Part shown: positions 34,758 through 44,259 of the stretch, piece by piece
How positions within the stretch are numbered: the stretch's first letter is position 1
Layout: each line of letters begins with the position of its first letter
Source of the DNA: Niveispirillum sp. SYP-B3756
GTDB taxonomy: Bacteria > Pseudomonadota > Alphaproteobacteria > Azospirillales > Azospirillaceae
Reading direction: 5' to 3'
NCBI RefSeq assembly: GCF_009495745.1
Contig: NZ_WIDQ01000004.1
Coordinates: forward strand, 434,001 to 498,000
DNA length: 64,000 bases
The notes under the pieces: model-generated
What the model saw: the letters and a program-made list of their open reading frames with translations, nothing else
Database searches by the model: none
What the model was told of the DNA's origin: nothing
Made by a program: the position numbers and the translations under genes

Positions 34758-35483
34758 ATGCTGACGCGCAAGCAACAGGAATTGCTGATCTTCATCAATG
34801 AGAAGCTGAATGAAGGCGGCGTCTCCCCCTCTTTCGATGAAATGAAGGATGCGCTGGGGCTGAAATCCAAATCCGGCATCCATCGCCTGATCACCGGGCT
34901 GGAGGAACGGGGGTTCATCCGCCGCCTGCCGCATCGTGCCCGCGCGCTGGAGGTGCTGCGCCTGCCCGAACCGCCGCTTCCCCGCGCGGTCAAGGCGTCA
35001 GCCGCCGCCGTGGCGGTGGAACCCAAGTTCAAGCCCAATGTCATCCGGGGTGATTTCCGGGGTGCGCTGCCCGGCCGCTCCGCCAATGGCAATGATGCGG
35101 AGGCGGTGTCGCTACCGCTCTATGGCCGGATTGCCGCCGGCTTGCCGATTGAGGCGATGCGTGACAGTTCCGCCAGCATCGAAGTGCCGGCCACCCTGCT
35201 GGCCACCGGCGACCATTATGCGCTGGAAGTAGCTGGCGACAGCATGGTGGAGGCCGGCATTCTGGATGGGGATACGGTAATCATCCAGCGCTGCGACATG
35301 GCAGAGAATGGCACCATCGTGGTGGCTTTGGTGGATGAGCAGGAAGTGACGCTGAAGCGGCTGCGCCGTAAGGGTAACTCCATTGCGCTGGAACCCGCCA
35401 ATCCCTCCTATGAAACCCGCGTTTTTGGCGCGGATCGGGTGAATGTGCAGGGCCGGCTGGTCGGTTTGATCCGCCGTTATTGA
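34758..35483 (+). CDS. lexA: SOS repressor LexA
   Basis: 241 residues. The N-terminal winged helix (about 1-65) starts [13 protein letters not shown]. The C-terminal S24 peptidase domain has the self-cleavage site A127-G128 ([10 protein letters not shown]), nucleophile S162 (GDSMVEAG) and general base K200 (VTLKRL). It represses SOS genes and cleaves itself on RecA filaments. GAGGGG lies 6 nt before ATG 34758; the longer frame to 34701 is rejected because it would include the promoter. The operator upstream shows autoregulation. Confidence 0.96.
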   Translation: MLTRKQQELLIFINEKLNEGGVSPSFDEMKDALGLKSKSGIHRLITGLEERGFIRRLPHRARALEVLRLPEPPLPRAVKASAAAVAVEPKFKPNVIRGDFRGALPGRSANGNDAEAVSLPLYGRIAAGLPIEAMRDSSASIEVPATLLATGDHYALEVAGDSMVEAGILDGDTVIIQRCDMAENGTIVVALVDEQEVTLKRLRRKGNSIALEPANPSYETRVFGADRVNVQGRLVGLIRRY

Positions 35484-35600
35484 TGATCGAGTGGGGGTGA
35501 CGGGGCTTTCTGCCGCAATCCCGTCACCATGCGGCCGCGCTTTGGCCGGGGGGTGGGTTCAGGGTCAGCCTGAATTCTTCCCCTTTGTCAGAAGCGTGTG

Positions 35601-35846
35601 ATGATGCACCGCCTTTTTTCTCGCTCTTTCCGTCTTCTGCGCCCTGGCCCGTTGGTACTGGGCGCCGCCTTGCTGGGGCTTGGTGCCTGCACCAGCCCCT
35701 GCGACCGGATCAACAGTCAGATGCGGCAGCTGAATGCCGATACAATCCGTGACCCCAATATCGCCACGGATGGGCGCTATCTGGCCCAGTTCCAGGAACT
35801 GGCGGCGCAATCGGTGGAACATGGCTGTCTGGCCGGCGATCAATAA
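35601..35846 (+). CDS. Small lipoprotein of unknown function
   Basis: About 81 residues with a basic N-terminus, a hydrophobic stretch and lipobox LGAC (Cys near residue 31), followed by a mature part of about 50 residues with two more cysteines (PCDRIN and HGCLAG). Start is ATG 35601 or 35604; the ribosome site is weak. No family recognised. It sits between lexA and the convergent acylphosphatase gene. Confidence 0.55.
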   Translation: MMHRLFSRSFRLLRPGPLVLGAALLGLGACTSPCDRINSQMRQLNADTIRDPNIATDGRYLAQFQELAAQSVEHGCLAGDQ

Positions 35847-35867
35847 GCGCTGTCAGGTACCGCTCAC

Positions 35868-36158
35868 TCAGACGTCAGACTGTTGGTCGAAGCCGATATG
35901 GCCGGGATCGTCGGCCTCTGTCACCTGGACATTGATCACCTTGGCCGATGGCGGGCCCTGCCAGCAGGCATCCAGCATGGCGTCGATATCCGACCCCTGG
36001 CCGGCCAGCACGGCTTCCACACTGCCATCGTTGCGATTGCGCACCCAGCCATCCAACTGGCGTAACCGCGCCTGTTCCACGGTCCAGCCGCGGTACCAGA
36101 CACCCTGCACCTTGCCGGTGATGCGCAGATGCACGGCGCGGCGTTCCTCAATTATCAT
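35868..36158 (-). CDS. acyP: Acylphosphatase
   Basis: 96 residues, the family length. It keeps the signature GKVQGVWYRGWT with the phosphate-binding Arg, and GWVRNRNDGSVEA with the catalytic Asn. It hydrolyses acyl phosphates such as acetyl or carbamoyl phosphate in the cytosol. The start MIIEERRAVHLRI at 36158 is preferred to the longer frame at 36212. Confidence 0.92.
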   Translation of the reverse strand: MIIEERRAVHLRITGKVQGVWYRGWTVEQARLRQLDGWVRNRNDGSVEAVLAGQGSDIDAMLDACWQGPPSAKVINVQVTEADDPGHIGFDQQSDV

Positions 36159-36327
36159 CTTAGTTTCTCTCGTCTCGCTTTGTTGTGCCAATCCAGCCGC
36201 ACCCGGCCGCACTTGTCAATGCGCCAAAGCGGCCGGCCGCTGTCCTGGGACTTGCTGCCGGGGCTGGTCAGACGGCCGAATCTGGGGCAGCATGGGCTCT
36301 TGGTCTGGCTTGCCCGGAGGTCCGCCC

Positions 36328-36888
36328 ATGGCCACAACGCCGCTGATCCGTCCCGCCCAGCCGGCCGATGCCGCCGGTATCGCGGCTGTTCATGTCGATA
36401 GCTGGCGGTCGACCTATGCCGGCATGTTGCCGGATGAATATCTGATCGGCCTTTCCGTCGATACCCATGCGCGCCGCTGGCGGGCCTTGCTTTCGTCGGG
36501 CGTGCGGGCGCGGCGTACCTATGTGGTGCAGGGGGAGGGGCAGGGGATTGTCGGTTTCGCCTCCTGCGGGCCGCAGCGCACCAGCCTTGCCGGCTATGGC
36601 GGGGAATTCTACGCTGTCTATCTGGCCGATCATGTGCATGGGCGCGGTTGGGGCCGGCGCCTGCTGGGGGCGATGGCGCAGGATCTGCTGGGGGCCGGAT
36701 TGCATACGGCTGTGGTCTGGGTGCTGCGCGACAATCCCAGCCGGTTCTTTTATGAACGGATGGGCGGGGTGCTGCTGGCCGAGCAGCCGATCAGCTTTGC
36801 CGGCCAGCGCCTGTCAGAGGTGGCCTATGGCTGGACCGATCTGCTGCCGCTGGCCCGCATGTCGGCCGATCCACATGTCGGTTCATGA
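36328..36888 (+). CDS. GNAT-family N-acetyltransferase
   Basis: 186 residues. GNAT fold with IRPAQPADAAGIAAVHVDSWRSTYAG at the start, a beta-strand 4 region (GEFYAVYLADHVHGRGWGRRLL) in which HGRGWGRR is the acetyl-CoA pyrophosphate loop (Q/RxxGxG/A type), and a C-terminal NPSRFFYERMGG. The substrate is unknown. GGAGG 7 nt before ATG 36328 fixes the start. Confidence 0.88.
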   Translation: MATTPLIRPAQPADAAGIAAVHVDSWRSTYAGMLPDEYLIGLSVDTHARRWRALLSSGVRARRTYVVQGEGQGIVGFASCGPQRTSLAGYGGEFYAVYLADHVHGRGWGRRLLGAMAQDLLGAGLHTAVVWVLRDNPSRFFYERMGGVLLAEQPISFAGQRLSEVAYGWTDLLPLARMSADPHVGS

Positions 36889-37016
36889 CCCTGTCCGGCC
36901 GCCGCTCTGGTCAAGGCTCCCGTTTTGAAATTGCGTTCACCACCCGCGCGACGTTTTGTGATATGCAGTCGGCCGGGCGCTGGATCGCCTGAGAATGACG
37001 TGCGACGCGGAACCCG

Positions 37017-37217
37017 ATGAACGAGCAACATGCGCTGAAGGAGAAGCTGGCGACGCTCCGTATGGAGCATCGTGACCTGGACGATATCATCCAGCGTCTG
37101 GCCGGTCAGGCTCCCCTGGATCAGTTGCAGATCCAGCGGCTGAAGAAGCGCAAGCTTTTGTTGAAGGATTTGATTGCCCGGCTGGAAAGCCAGCTGGTGC
37201 CCGATATTATTGCCTGA
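37017..37217 (+). CDS. DUF465 (YdcH-like) small coiled-coil protein
   Basis: 66 residues, helical, with the DUF465 pattern LRMEHRDLDDIIQRL and LQIQRLKKRKLLLKDLIARLE. A short soluble alphaproteobacterial protein of unknown role. GGAA lies 4 nt upstream of the ATG. Confidence 0.85.
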   Translation: MNEQHALKEKLATLRMEHRDLDDIIQRLAGQAPLDQLQIQRLKKRKLLLKDLIARLESQLVPDIIA

Positions 37218-37329
37218 TTTCCCCGCTTTTCTGCCGGGCGGCGTTGCATGTCCGGCGGTTGTTTCGAACCCGCTGCTGCCTATAATCCGCCGCTTCCAAG
37301 ACCCGATCGGTGATTAGGGAGCCGGTACC

Positions 37330-37848
37330 TTGCCCAGCAACATCTCTTCCGCCGATGCCAAGGTGCCCGTTGGCATCATCATGGGCAGCCAGTCTGACTG
37401 GGCCACGATGAAACATGCCGCCAATGTGCTGGCCGATCTCGGTGTGGCGTTTGAGGCGCGCATCGTTTCGGCCCACCGAACCCCGCAGCGGCTTTATGAT
37501 TATGCTACCAGCGCCAAGGGGCGCGGGGTGAAGGTGATCATCGCCGGTGCCGGCGGCGCCGCTCATCTGCCGGGCATGGCGGCGTCCATGACCACGCTGC
37601 CCGTGCTGGGCGTGCCGGTGGAAAGCCACGCGCTGAAGGGGCAGGACAGTTTGCTTTCCATCGTGCAGATGCCGGGCGGCGTGCCGGTGGGCACGCTGGC
37701 AATCGGCAAGGCCGGGGCCATCAATGCCGGCCTGATGGCGGCGTCCATCCTGGCCTTGTCCGACCCGGACCTGGATGCACGGCTGACGGCGTGGCGTGCG
37801 CGCCAGACCGATAGCGTTGCCGATATTCCGGTCGATGATCCCGTTTGA
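37330..37848 (+). CDS. purE: N5-carboxyaminoimidazole ribonucleotide mutase
   Basis: 172 residues. It contains the class I PurE motifs [32 protein letters not shown] and GVPVES. It moves the carboxyl group from N5-CAIR to C4 in purine synthesis, using the product of purK just downstream. The frame starts at TTG 37330 with AGGGAG 8 nt before it; no in-frame ATG precedes the conserved core, so TTG initiation is the best reading. Confidence 0.95.
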   Translation: MPSNISSADAKVPVGIIMGSQSDWATMKHAANVLADLGVAFEARIVSAHRTPQRLYDYATSAKGRGVKVIIAGAGGAAHLPGMAASMTTLPVLGVPVESHALKGQDSLLSIVQMPGGVPVGTLAIGKAGAINAGLMAASILALSDPDLDARLTAWRARQTDSVADIPVDDPV

Positions 37849-37873
37849 TCCCGGCTTTCCTGAGGGCCCCCAT

Positions 37874-38941
37874 ATGACGATGATTCCCCCCGGCTCCGTC
37901 ATCGGTATGCTCGGTGCTGGCCAGTTGGGCCGTATGACGGCGCTGGCCGCTGCCCGCCTGGGCTATAAGGTGCATGTCTTCGCACCGGAGGGCATGGACA
38001 GTTCCTGTGGTCAGGTGGTGGCCAGCCACACCCAGGCCGGATGGCACGACCGCCGCGCCCTGTCGCGCTTTGCCGACGATGTGGCCGTCGTCACCCTGGA
38101 ATGGGAAAATGTGCCGACGGAGACGGTGGAATTCCTCTCCCGCCATGTCGCCGTGCATCCCGGTGCCGCCGTGCTGGCGGTGGCGCAGGAACGGCTGGCG
38201 GAAAAGAGTTTCGCCAATGGTCTGGGCCTGGGCACCGCCCCGTTTCGCGCCGTGGACAGTGCCGCGGCCCTGAAACAGGCGGTGGCGGAACTGGGGACGC
38301 CGGCCATCTTGAAATCCAACCGCATGGGCTATGACGGCAAGGGTCAGGTGCGGATTGCCGCCGATACGGATCTGGCGGCCGCCTGGGCCGCCCTGGGTAC
38401 GGATATGGCGGTGCTGGAAGGTTTTGTCGATTTCGCCTGCGAGGTCTCCGTCATTGTGGCGCGCGGCCATGATGGGCAGATGGCAGCCTATCCGGTGGTG
38501 GAAAACCGGCATAAGGGCGGCATCCTGGATACCAGCACCGTGCCCGCCAATGTCAGCGATGACGTGGCGGCGGAGGCAACACGGATGGCACTGGCCCTGA
38601 CCGGGGCGCTGGGTGTTGTCGGTCTGCTGGCGGTGGAGATGTTTGTCACCCGTGATGGCCGGGTGCTGGTCAATGAAATGGCCCCGCGTCCGCATAATTC
38701 CGGTCATTGGACCATCGAGTTTGCGGAGACCAGCCAGTTTGAACAGTTGGTGCGGGCTGTCTGCGGCCTGCCGCTTGGCTCCACCCGGCTGCTTGCACCC
38801 TGTGTCATGACCAATCTGATCGGCAGTGATGCCGATACCTGGCCTTCCCTGGTGGCCGAACCGGGGGCGCGGCTGCACCTTTATGGCAAGGGGGAGGCCA
38901 CGCCCGGCCGCAAGATGGGCCATGTGACCCGTCCCGCCTAA
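37874..38941 (+). CDS. purK: N5-carboxyaminoimidazole ribonucleotide synthase
   Basis: 355 residues with an ATP-grasp fold: N-terminal IGMLGAGQLGRM, ILKSNRMGYDGKGQ, and NEMAPRPHNSGHWT. It makes N5-CAIR from AIR, bicarbonate and ATP. The gene begins 25 bases after purE with GAGGG upstream, so purEK form an operon ending at the hairpin at 38949. Confidence 0.96.
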   Translation: MTMIPPGSVIGMLGAGQLGRMTALAAARLGYKVHVFAPEGMDSSCGQVVASHTQAGWHDRRALSRFADDVAVVTLEWENVPTETVEFLSRHVAVHPGAAVLAVAQERLAEKSFANGLGLGTAPFRAVDSAAALKQAVAELGTPAILKSNRMGYDGKGQVRIAADTDLAAAWAALGTDMAVLEGFVDFACEVSVIVARGHDGQMAAYPVVENRHKGGILDTSTVPANVSDDVAAEATRMALALTGALGVVGLLAVEMFVTRDGRVLVNEMAPRPHNSGHWTIEFAETSQFEQLVRAVCGLPLGSTRLLAPCVMTNLIGSDADTWPSLVAEPGARLHLYGKGEATPGRKMGHVTRPA

Positions 38942-38948
38942 TGCTGCC

Positions 38949-38981
38949 ACGGCCCGCCCCTCCCGGCGGGCCGTTTGCTTT
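38949..38981 (+). terminator. Terminator after purEK
   Basis: ACGGCCCGCC, six bases, GGCGGGCCGT: a perfect 10-bp stem 8 bases after the purK stop, followed by TTGCTTT. No gene is seen from here to 39218. Confidence 0.75.
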
Positions 38982-39218
38982 CCAGTCATTGTTTTTCAAG
39001 AGATTTTTCCTGAATCCAGGGCTGACTGGCGGGTTTAATGAACGGTGTGCGCTGCAACATGAATGGCGTCCCGTCTGTGATGGGGCGCACACATTGTTTC
39101 CCGACGGAAAAATGGCAGCCTTGCTGGAATTTGCCGCTGCCATGACAAGATTCGGAAAGTCGTTCAACACATAACCTGTCATTCTTCCCCAACTTCGGAA
39201 AAGTCAGGGGATTGATCC

Positions 39219-40388
39219 ATGTGCAGGGGCAAGCTGCTTGCCGTGGCTATGGGCGTGGCGGGCGTGTTGGCGCTGGCCGGCTGTGGAAAGAATGAGACGG
39301 GGCAGGGCGCGGCACCCGCCGCCCCGCAGGTGGTGGTCAGCCAGCCGCTGCAGAAGAACATCCATGAATGGGATGAATATACCGGCCGCTTCACCGCCGT
39401 TGAGGGGGTGGAGATCCGGGCGCGGGTCAGCGGCTATCTCACCTCCGTCAATTTCCGCGATGGCGATCTGGTGAACAAGGGCGACCTGCTGTTCATTATT
39501 GATCCGCGCCCCTATCAGGCGGCGCTGGACGGTGCCCAGGCGGCCGTAGCGCAGGCCAAATCCCAGGTGACGCTGGCGGACCGGGAATTGAACCGGGCGC
39601 GCGATCTGCGCCAGACGCAGGCGGTTTCCCAATCGGTGCTGGATACCCGGTCGCAAATGCTGCAGGCGGCCCAGGCCAGCCTGCTGGCGGCGGAGGCAGA
39701 GCAGCGGGCCGCAGCGTTGAACCTGGAATTCACCCAGGTGCGCGCGCCCGTCACCGGCCGCGTCTCTAACCACCGTGTCTCGGTGGGCAATCTGGTCAGC
39801 GGCGGGTCGGCGGAATCGACGCTGCTGACCACCGTCGTCTCGCTGGACCCGATCTATTTCTATTTCGATGCCGATCAGGCGTCATATCTGCGCTATCAGC
39901 GGCTGAGCCAGTCGGGCGAGCGGCAGTCTGGCCGGGTGGTGCAGCATCCGGTGCAACTGGCCCTGCCGGATGAGGCTGGTTACGTTCACCAGGGCAAGCT
40001 GGATTTCATCGATAACCGGATTGATGACAGCACCGGCACCATCCGTGCCCGCGCCGTGTTCGACAATGCCGATGGTGTGCTGACGCCGGGCATGTTCGGC
40101 CGCTTGCGGCTGGCCGGGCGCAGTGATTATCAGGGGCTGCTGGTGCCTGACAGCGCTATCGGCACCGATCAGAACCGCCGCTATGTGATGGTGGTGGGGG
40201 CCGATAACAAGGTGGTGATGCGCCCGGTCACGCTGGGACCTCTGATCGACGGATTGCGCGTGGTGCGCGAGGGGCTGGCCGCCAATGAGCGCATTGTCAC
40301 CGCCGGCCTGCTGCGCGTGCGCCCCGGTGCCACCGTGGCGCCGGTGGAAAAGCCATTGCAGGCTGGTGAGGCGGGGGCCAAGCCATGA
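39219..40388 (+). CDS. RND efflux periplasmic adaptor (MexE/AcrA family)
   Basis: 389 residues. Lipoprotein signal with lipobox LAGC (about residue 22), then barrel-sandwich lipoyl domain (VEIRARVSGYL, FRDGDLVNKGDLLFIID), hairpin coiled coil, and beta-barrel (VRAPVTGRVSNHRVSVGNLV, LDPIYFYFDADQ). It connects the pump at 40385 to an outer-membrane channel not encoded here. AGGGG precedes the ATG at 8 nt. It overlaps the pump gene by four bases (ATGA). Confidence 0.93.
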   Translation: MCRGKLLAVAMGVAGVLALAGCGKNETGQGAAPAAPQVVVSQPLQKNIHEWDEYTGRFTAVEGVEIRARVSGYLTSVNFRDGDLVNKGDLLFIIDPRPYQAALDGAQAAVAQAKSQVTLADRELNRARDLRQTQAVSQSVLDTRSQMLQAAQASLLAAEAEQRAAALNLEFTQVRAPVTGRVSNHRVSVGNLVSGGSAESTLLTTVVSLDPIYFYFDADQASYLRYQRLSQSGERQSGRVVQHPVQLALPDEAGYVHQGKLDFIDNRIDDSTGTIRARAVFDNADGVLTPGMFGRLRLAGRSDYQGLLVPDSAIGTDQNRRYVMVVGADNKVVMRPVTLGPLIDGLRVVREGLAANERIVTAGLLRVRPGATVAPVEKPLQAGEAGAKP

Positions 40389-43300
40389 AGATCGGCCGTT
40401 TCTTCATCGACCGGCCGATCTTCGCCATGGTGATTTCCATTCTCATCGTGGCTGTCGGCAGCATCGCCTATCTTGGCCTGCCCGTCTCGCAATATCCCGA
40501 AGTGGTGCCGCCCACGGTGACGGTGCGGGCGACATATCCCGGCGCCAATGCCGAGACGGTGGCCGCCACCGTCGCCGCCCCGATCGAGCAGGAGGTGAAT
40601 GGGGTGGAGGGGATGCTCTACATGTCCTCCCAATCCACCTCCGACGGGCAGATGAACCTGACCGTCACCTTCAAGCTGGGCACCAATCTGGATCAGGCCC
40701 AGGTGCTGGTGCAGAACCGGGTGGCGGTGGCGGAACCGCGCCTGCCGGAAGAGGTGCGGCGCAACGGCATCGTTACCCGCAAGAACTCGCCCGACCTGAT
40801 GCTGGTGATCCACCTGATCTCGCCGGACGATACTTATGACCAGCTCTATATCTCCAATTACGGCCTGCTGCGGGTGAAGGATGCGCTGAGCCGGGTGGCC
40901 GGCGTCGGTGATATTTCCATGTTCGGCGCGCGCGATTATTCCATGCGCCTCTGGCTGGACCCGCAGAAGATCGCCTCACTGGGCATGACCGCGCCAGAGG
41001 TGCTGGCGGCGGTACAGGCGCAGAATGTGCAGGTGGCCGGCGGCCAGCTGGGTGCCCCGCCCGTGGCCGTGCCGCGCGATTACCAGTATAATATCACCCT
41101 GCAGGGCCGGCTGACCCAGCCGCAGGAATTTGAGAATATCATCGTCAAATCCGGCGCCGATGGCCGTATCGTCCGCCTGAAGGATGTGGCGCGGGTGGAA
41201 CTGGGCGCGCGCGATTACGTGCGCAATTCCTATCTGGATGGCAAGCCGGCCGTGGCGCTGGCCGTCTCCCAGTTGCCCGGCTCCAACGCGCTCGAAACGG
41301 CCGCCAATATCAAGAAGGAGATTGCGGCGCTGAGCCGGGATTTCCCGCCCGGCCTGGAATATCGCATCGTCTATGACACCACCACCTTCATTGGCGAATC
41401 CGTGCATGAGCTGGTGAAAACCATTGGCGAGGCGGTGGCCCTGGTGGTGCTGGTGGTGCTGGTCTTCCTGCAGCGCTGGCGGGCCACCATCATTCCCGTG
41501 GTGGCCATTCCGGTCTCGCTGATCGGCACCTTTGCCGTGATGGCGGCCTTGGGCTTCACCATCAATAACCTGACCCTGTTCGGGTTGGTGCTGGCGGTGG
41601 GTATCGTCGTCGATGATGCCATCGTGGTGGTGGAGAATGTGGAGCGTAATCTGGGGCTGGGCCATTCCCCGCTGGAAGCGGCCCGCATCACCATGGATGA
41701 GGTGGGGGGCGCGCTCGTCTCCATCGCGCTGGTGCTGTCGGCCGTGTTCATCCCCACCGCCTTCATCGATGGTATCCAGGGTCAGTTCTATCGCCAGTTC
41801 GCGGTGACCATCGCCGTGGCGACGATCATTTCCGCCTTCAATTCCCTCACCCTTTCGCCGGCTTTGTGCGCCCTGCTGTTGAAATCCCACACGACGGGCC
41901 ATGCGGAGGCACGGGGCCGGCTGGCCCTGGTTTCCGGCCTGACTGACCGGTTCTTCAATGCCTTCAACCGGGGCTTTGACCGGATGTCCGACCGCTATGG
42001 CCGGATGGTCGGTGGGGTGACGCGGGTGCCGCTGGTGATGGTGGGGCTTTATGTGCTGCTGATCGCTGGGGCCGGCTTCCTGTTCACCCGCGTGCCGCCG
42101 GGCTTCATTCCGCAACTGGACCAGGGCTATGTCATCGTTGTGGTGCAGTTGCCGGAAGGGGCATCGCTGGCCAATACCGACAAGGTGGTGCAGGAGGCAT
42201 CCCGCATCGCGCGGGAGACGCCGGGCGTGGGCCATACGGTGCAGTTCTCCGGCTTCTCCGGTGCCACCCGCACCATCGCCGCCAATGCCGGTGCCATCTT
42301 CACGCCGCTGCTGCCGTTCGAGGAACGGTTGCCGCAAGGGCTGACCGCCAATGTGGTGATCCAGAACCTGCAAAAGCGGCTGATGGCGGTGCCGGAGGCA
42401 CGGCTGGTGGTCGTACCTCCGCCGCCGGTGCGCGGGCTGGGCACGGCCGGCGGCTTCACCATGCGTATCCTGGACAGGGCCAATGCCGGGCCGGCAGCGC
42501 TGGAAGACGCCGCGTGGGCGGTGGCCATGGCCGGCAACAAGGTGCAGGGCCTGTCCAGCGTCTTCTCTCCCTTCAGCGCCAAGGCACCGCAGCTTTACCT
42601 GGATGTCGACCGGGTGAAGGCGCAGATGCTGAATGTGCCGATGAATGCGGTGTTCCAGACCCTCTCTGTCTATCTGGGCTCATCCTACGTGAATGATACC
42701 AACCTGTTCGGCCGCACCTTCCAGGTGGTGGCGCAGGCGGATTGGCAGCACCGGCTGGACCCGGAACAGATCGGCCGGTTGCAGACCCGCAACAGCAAGG
42801 GCGACATGGTGCAACTGGGCTCCTTCATTGATGCCCGGTTTGTCACCGGGCCTGACCGGGTGCTGCGCTACAACCTGTTCCCGGCGGCGGAGCTGCAGGG
42901 CAATACGTTGCCGGGCTTCAGTTCCGGTTCGGCCATCCAGGCGATGGACAAGGTGGCGGCGGAAAACCTGCCGCCCGGCTTTGCCGCCGCCTGGACCGAC
43001 CTGTCCTATCAGGAAAAGATGGCGGGCAATTCCGCCCTCTACATCTTCCCGCTCTGCGTCTTCTTCGTCTTCCTGGTGCTGGCGGCGCAGTATGAAAGCT
43101 GGTCCTTGCCCTTCACCATCCTGCTGATCGTGCCGATGTGCCTGCTGTCGGCGGTGGCGGGGCTGATGATGCGGGGGATGGATAACAACATCCTGTCGCA
43201 GATCGGTTTTGTGGTGCTGGTGGGCCTGGCCTCGAAAAACGCCATCCTGATCGTGGAGTTCGCCCGTCAGTTGGAGGCGGAGGGCAAAGACCGCTATGAC

Positions 43301-43549
43301 GCGGTGATCGAGGCCTGCCGCCTGCGTCTGCGGCCGATCCTGATGACCTCCTTCGCCTTCATCCTGGGCGTGCTGCCCTTGATGATCGCCACCGGGGCGG
43401 GGGCGGAGATGCGGCAGAGCCTGGGCACCACCGTGTTCTTCGGCATGTTGGGCGTCACCTTCTTCGGCCTGCTGTTCACGCCGGTTTTCTATGTGCTGAT
43501 CCGCCGGCTGGTGCTGGGCCGGTCGGCGCGGGAGGTGGCGGCGGGGTAA
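40385..43549 (+). CDS. RND multidrug efflux permease (HAE1 family, MexF-like)
   Basis: 1054 residues, typical of AcrB/MexF pumps. Twelve membrane helices in two halves around two large periplasmic loops; FFIDRPIFAMVISILIVAVG at the N-terminus; proton-relay acidic residues in the GIVVDDAIVVVENVERN segment of helix 4; and a second-half GFVVLVGLASKNAILIVEFAR. A trimeric proton-drug antiporter. Its start lies inside the adaptor stop, giving translational coupling. It is followed by a strong terminator. Confidence 0.95.
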   Translation: MKIGRFFIDRPIFAMVISILIVAVGSIAYLGLPVSQYPEVVPPTVTVRATYPGANAETVAATVAAPIEQEVNGVEGMLYMSSQSTSDGQMNLTVTFKLGTNLDQAQVLVQNRVAVAEPRLPEEVRRNGIVTRKNSPDLMLVIHLISPDDTYDQLYISNYGLLRVKDALSRVAGVGDISMFGARDYSMRLWLDPQKIASLGMTAPEVLAAVQAQNVQVAGGQLGAPPVAVPRDYQYNITLQGRLTQPQEFENIIVKSGADGRIVRLKDVARVELGARDYVRNSYLDGKPAVALAVSQLPGSNALETAANIKKEIAALSRDFPPGLEYRIVYDTTTFIGESVHELVKTIGEAVALVVLVVLVFLQRWRATIIPVVAIPVSLIGTFAVMAALGFTINNLTLFGLVLAVGIVVDDAIVVVENVERNLGLGHSPLEAARITMDEVGGALVSIALVLSAVFIPTAFIDGIQGQFYRQFAVTIAVATIISAFNSLTLSPALCALLLKSHTTGHAEARGRLALVSGLTDRFFNAFNRGFDRMSDRYGRMVGGVTRVPLVMVGLYVLLIAGAGFLFTRVPPGFIPQLDQGYVIVVVQLPEGASLANTDKVVQEASRIARETPGVGHTVQFSGFSGATRTIAANAGAIFTPLLPFEERLPQGLTANVVIQNLQKRLMAVPEARLVVVPPPPVRGLGTAGGFTMRILDRANAGPAALEDAAWAVAMAGNKVQGLSSVFSPFSAKAPQLYLDVDRVKAQMLNVPMNAVFQTLSVYLGSSYVNDTNLFGRTFQVVAQADWQHRLDPEQIGRLQTRNSKGDMVQLGSFIDARFVTGPDRVLRYNLFPAAELQGNTLPGFSSGSAIQAMDKVAAENLPPGFAAAWTDLSYQEKMAGNSALYIFPLCVFFVFLVLAAQYESWSLPFTILLIVPMCLLSAVAGLMMRGMDNNILSQIGFVVLVGLASKNAILIVEFARQLEAEGKDRYDAVIEACRLRLRPILMTSFAFILGVLPLMIATGAGAEMRQSLGTTVFFGMLGVTFFGLLFTPVFYVLIRRLVLGRSAREVAAG

Positions 43550-43574
43550 CCCGCTGCACCTTGGGGCTGGATGT

Positions 43575-43615
43575 AAAGAAGGCGGCAGTCCGGGTGGGCT
43601 GCCGCCTTCTTTGCT
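43575..43615 (+). terminator. Terminator of the RND operon
   Basis: AAAGAAGGCGGCAG (43575-43588) pairs perfectly with CTGCCGCCTTCTTT (43599-43612). The A-rich and T-rich ends make it functional in both directions. Confidence 0.85.
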
Positions 43616-43689
43616 GGAGTCTCAAAAACCTTCAGCCTGACCAGGGTGCCTTAAGGGACTGCGACCGGGGGCTTGCAAAACATTGCTTT

Positions 43690-43770
43690 CCCCGCCAAAG
43701 CGGGGATCCAGGGGGAGCCAAGAGCCGACGGCTCGGCCCCTGTGGCCCCTGGACCCCCGCTTTGGCGGGG
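43690..43770. repeat. Long extragenic palindromic element
   Basis: Arms of 25 bp (43690-43714 and 43746-43770; CCCCGCCAAAGCGGGG then ATCCAGGGG) match at 24 of 25 positions. A second perfect dyad GAGCCG-A-CGGCTC (43722-43734) is in the centre. This is the shape of dispersed REP-like palindromes in alphaproteobacterial intergenic regions. Between 43550 and 43831 there is otherwise only the terminator. Confidence 0.7.
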
Positions 43771-43831
43771 GAGGCACAAAAGGGGGGGCGTTGGAGCAGA
43801 AACCCTGCTTCTCCATCACCAAAAGCCCGCA

Positions 43832-44065
43832 TCACGCGTAGAAATGCGCCGCCTGACGATAGGCCGTGCAAGCCAGCCGGTGGCTGGCCCGATCCGGTGG
43901 CCGGTGCCGCTGGGCGCGTTGGGGTGGCACGGGCCCGATCACGGCGGCGGGTTCGTCTTCCCACCATTCCGCGTCGAGGATGGGGCCCGCCTCCAGCCTG
44001 TCTTCCGGCAGGAGGCGGGTCGGTCGGGCCGGACGGGGCCGGCCGATGGGCAGGTGATATGTCAT
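43832..44065 (-). CDS. Small protein of unknown function
   Basis: 77 residues from ATG 44065 (MTYHLPIGRPRPARPTRLL) to HFYA. The codon third positions are mostly G or C, as in neighbouring genes, and the composition (EAGPILDAEWWEDEP) looks protein-like. The ribosome site is poor because GGGGG abuts the ATG. The frame continues open upstream to 44257. It lies downstream of phaR on the same strand. Not recognised. Confidence 0.35.
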   Translation of the reverse strand: MTYHLPIGRPRPARPTRLLPEDRLEAGPILDAEWWEDEPAAVIGPVPPQRAQRHRPPDRASHRLACTAYRQAAHFYA

Positions 44066-44259
44066 GCCCCCATCAACGCACGGTTCCGCCCCCCCGATCC
44101 CGTGACGAAATGGGGGCCGCGCGGATGTCCCGATTTCATCACAGCCCGACAGCAGAACACCCGCCCTGGCAGGGGCGGGTGTTCTCCGGTTCGGCGGTTG
44201 ATCCGCTTTTCTGGGGTGCGGGATGCCAAGGCAATCCCGCCGGTAACACAAGCGCAAGC

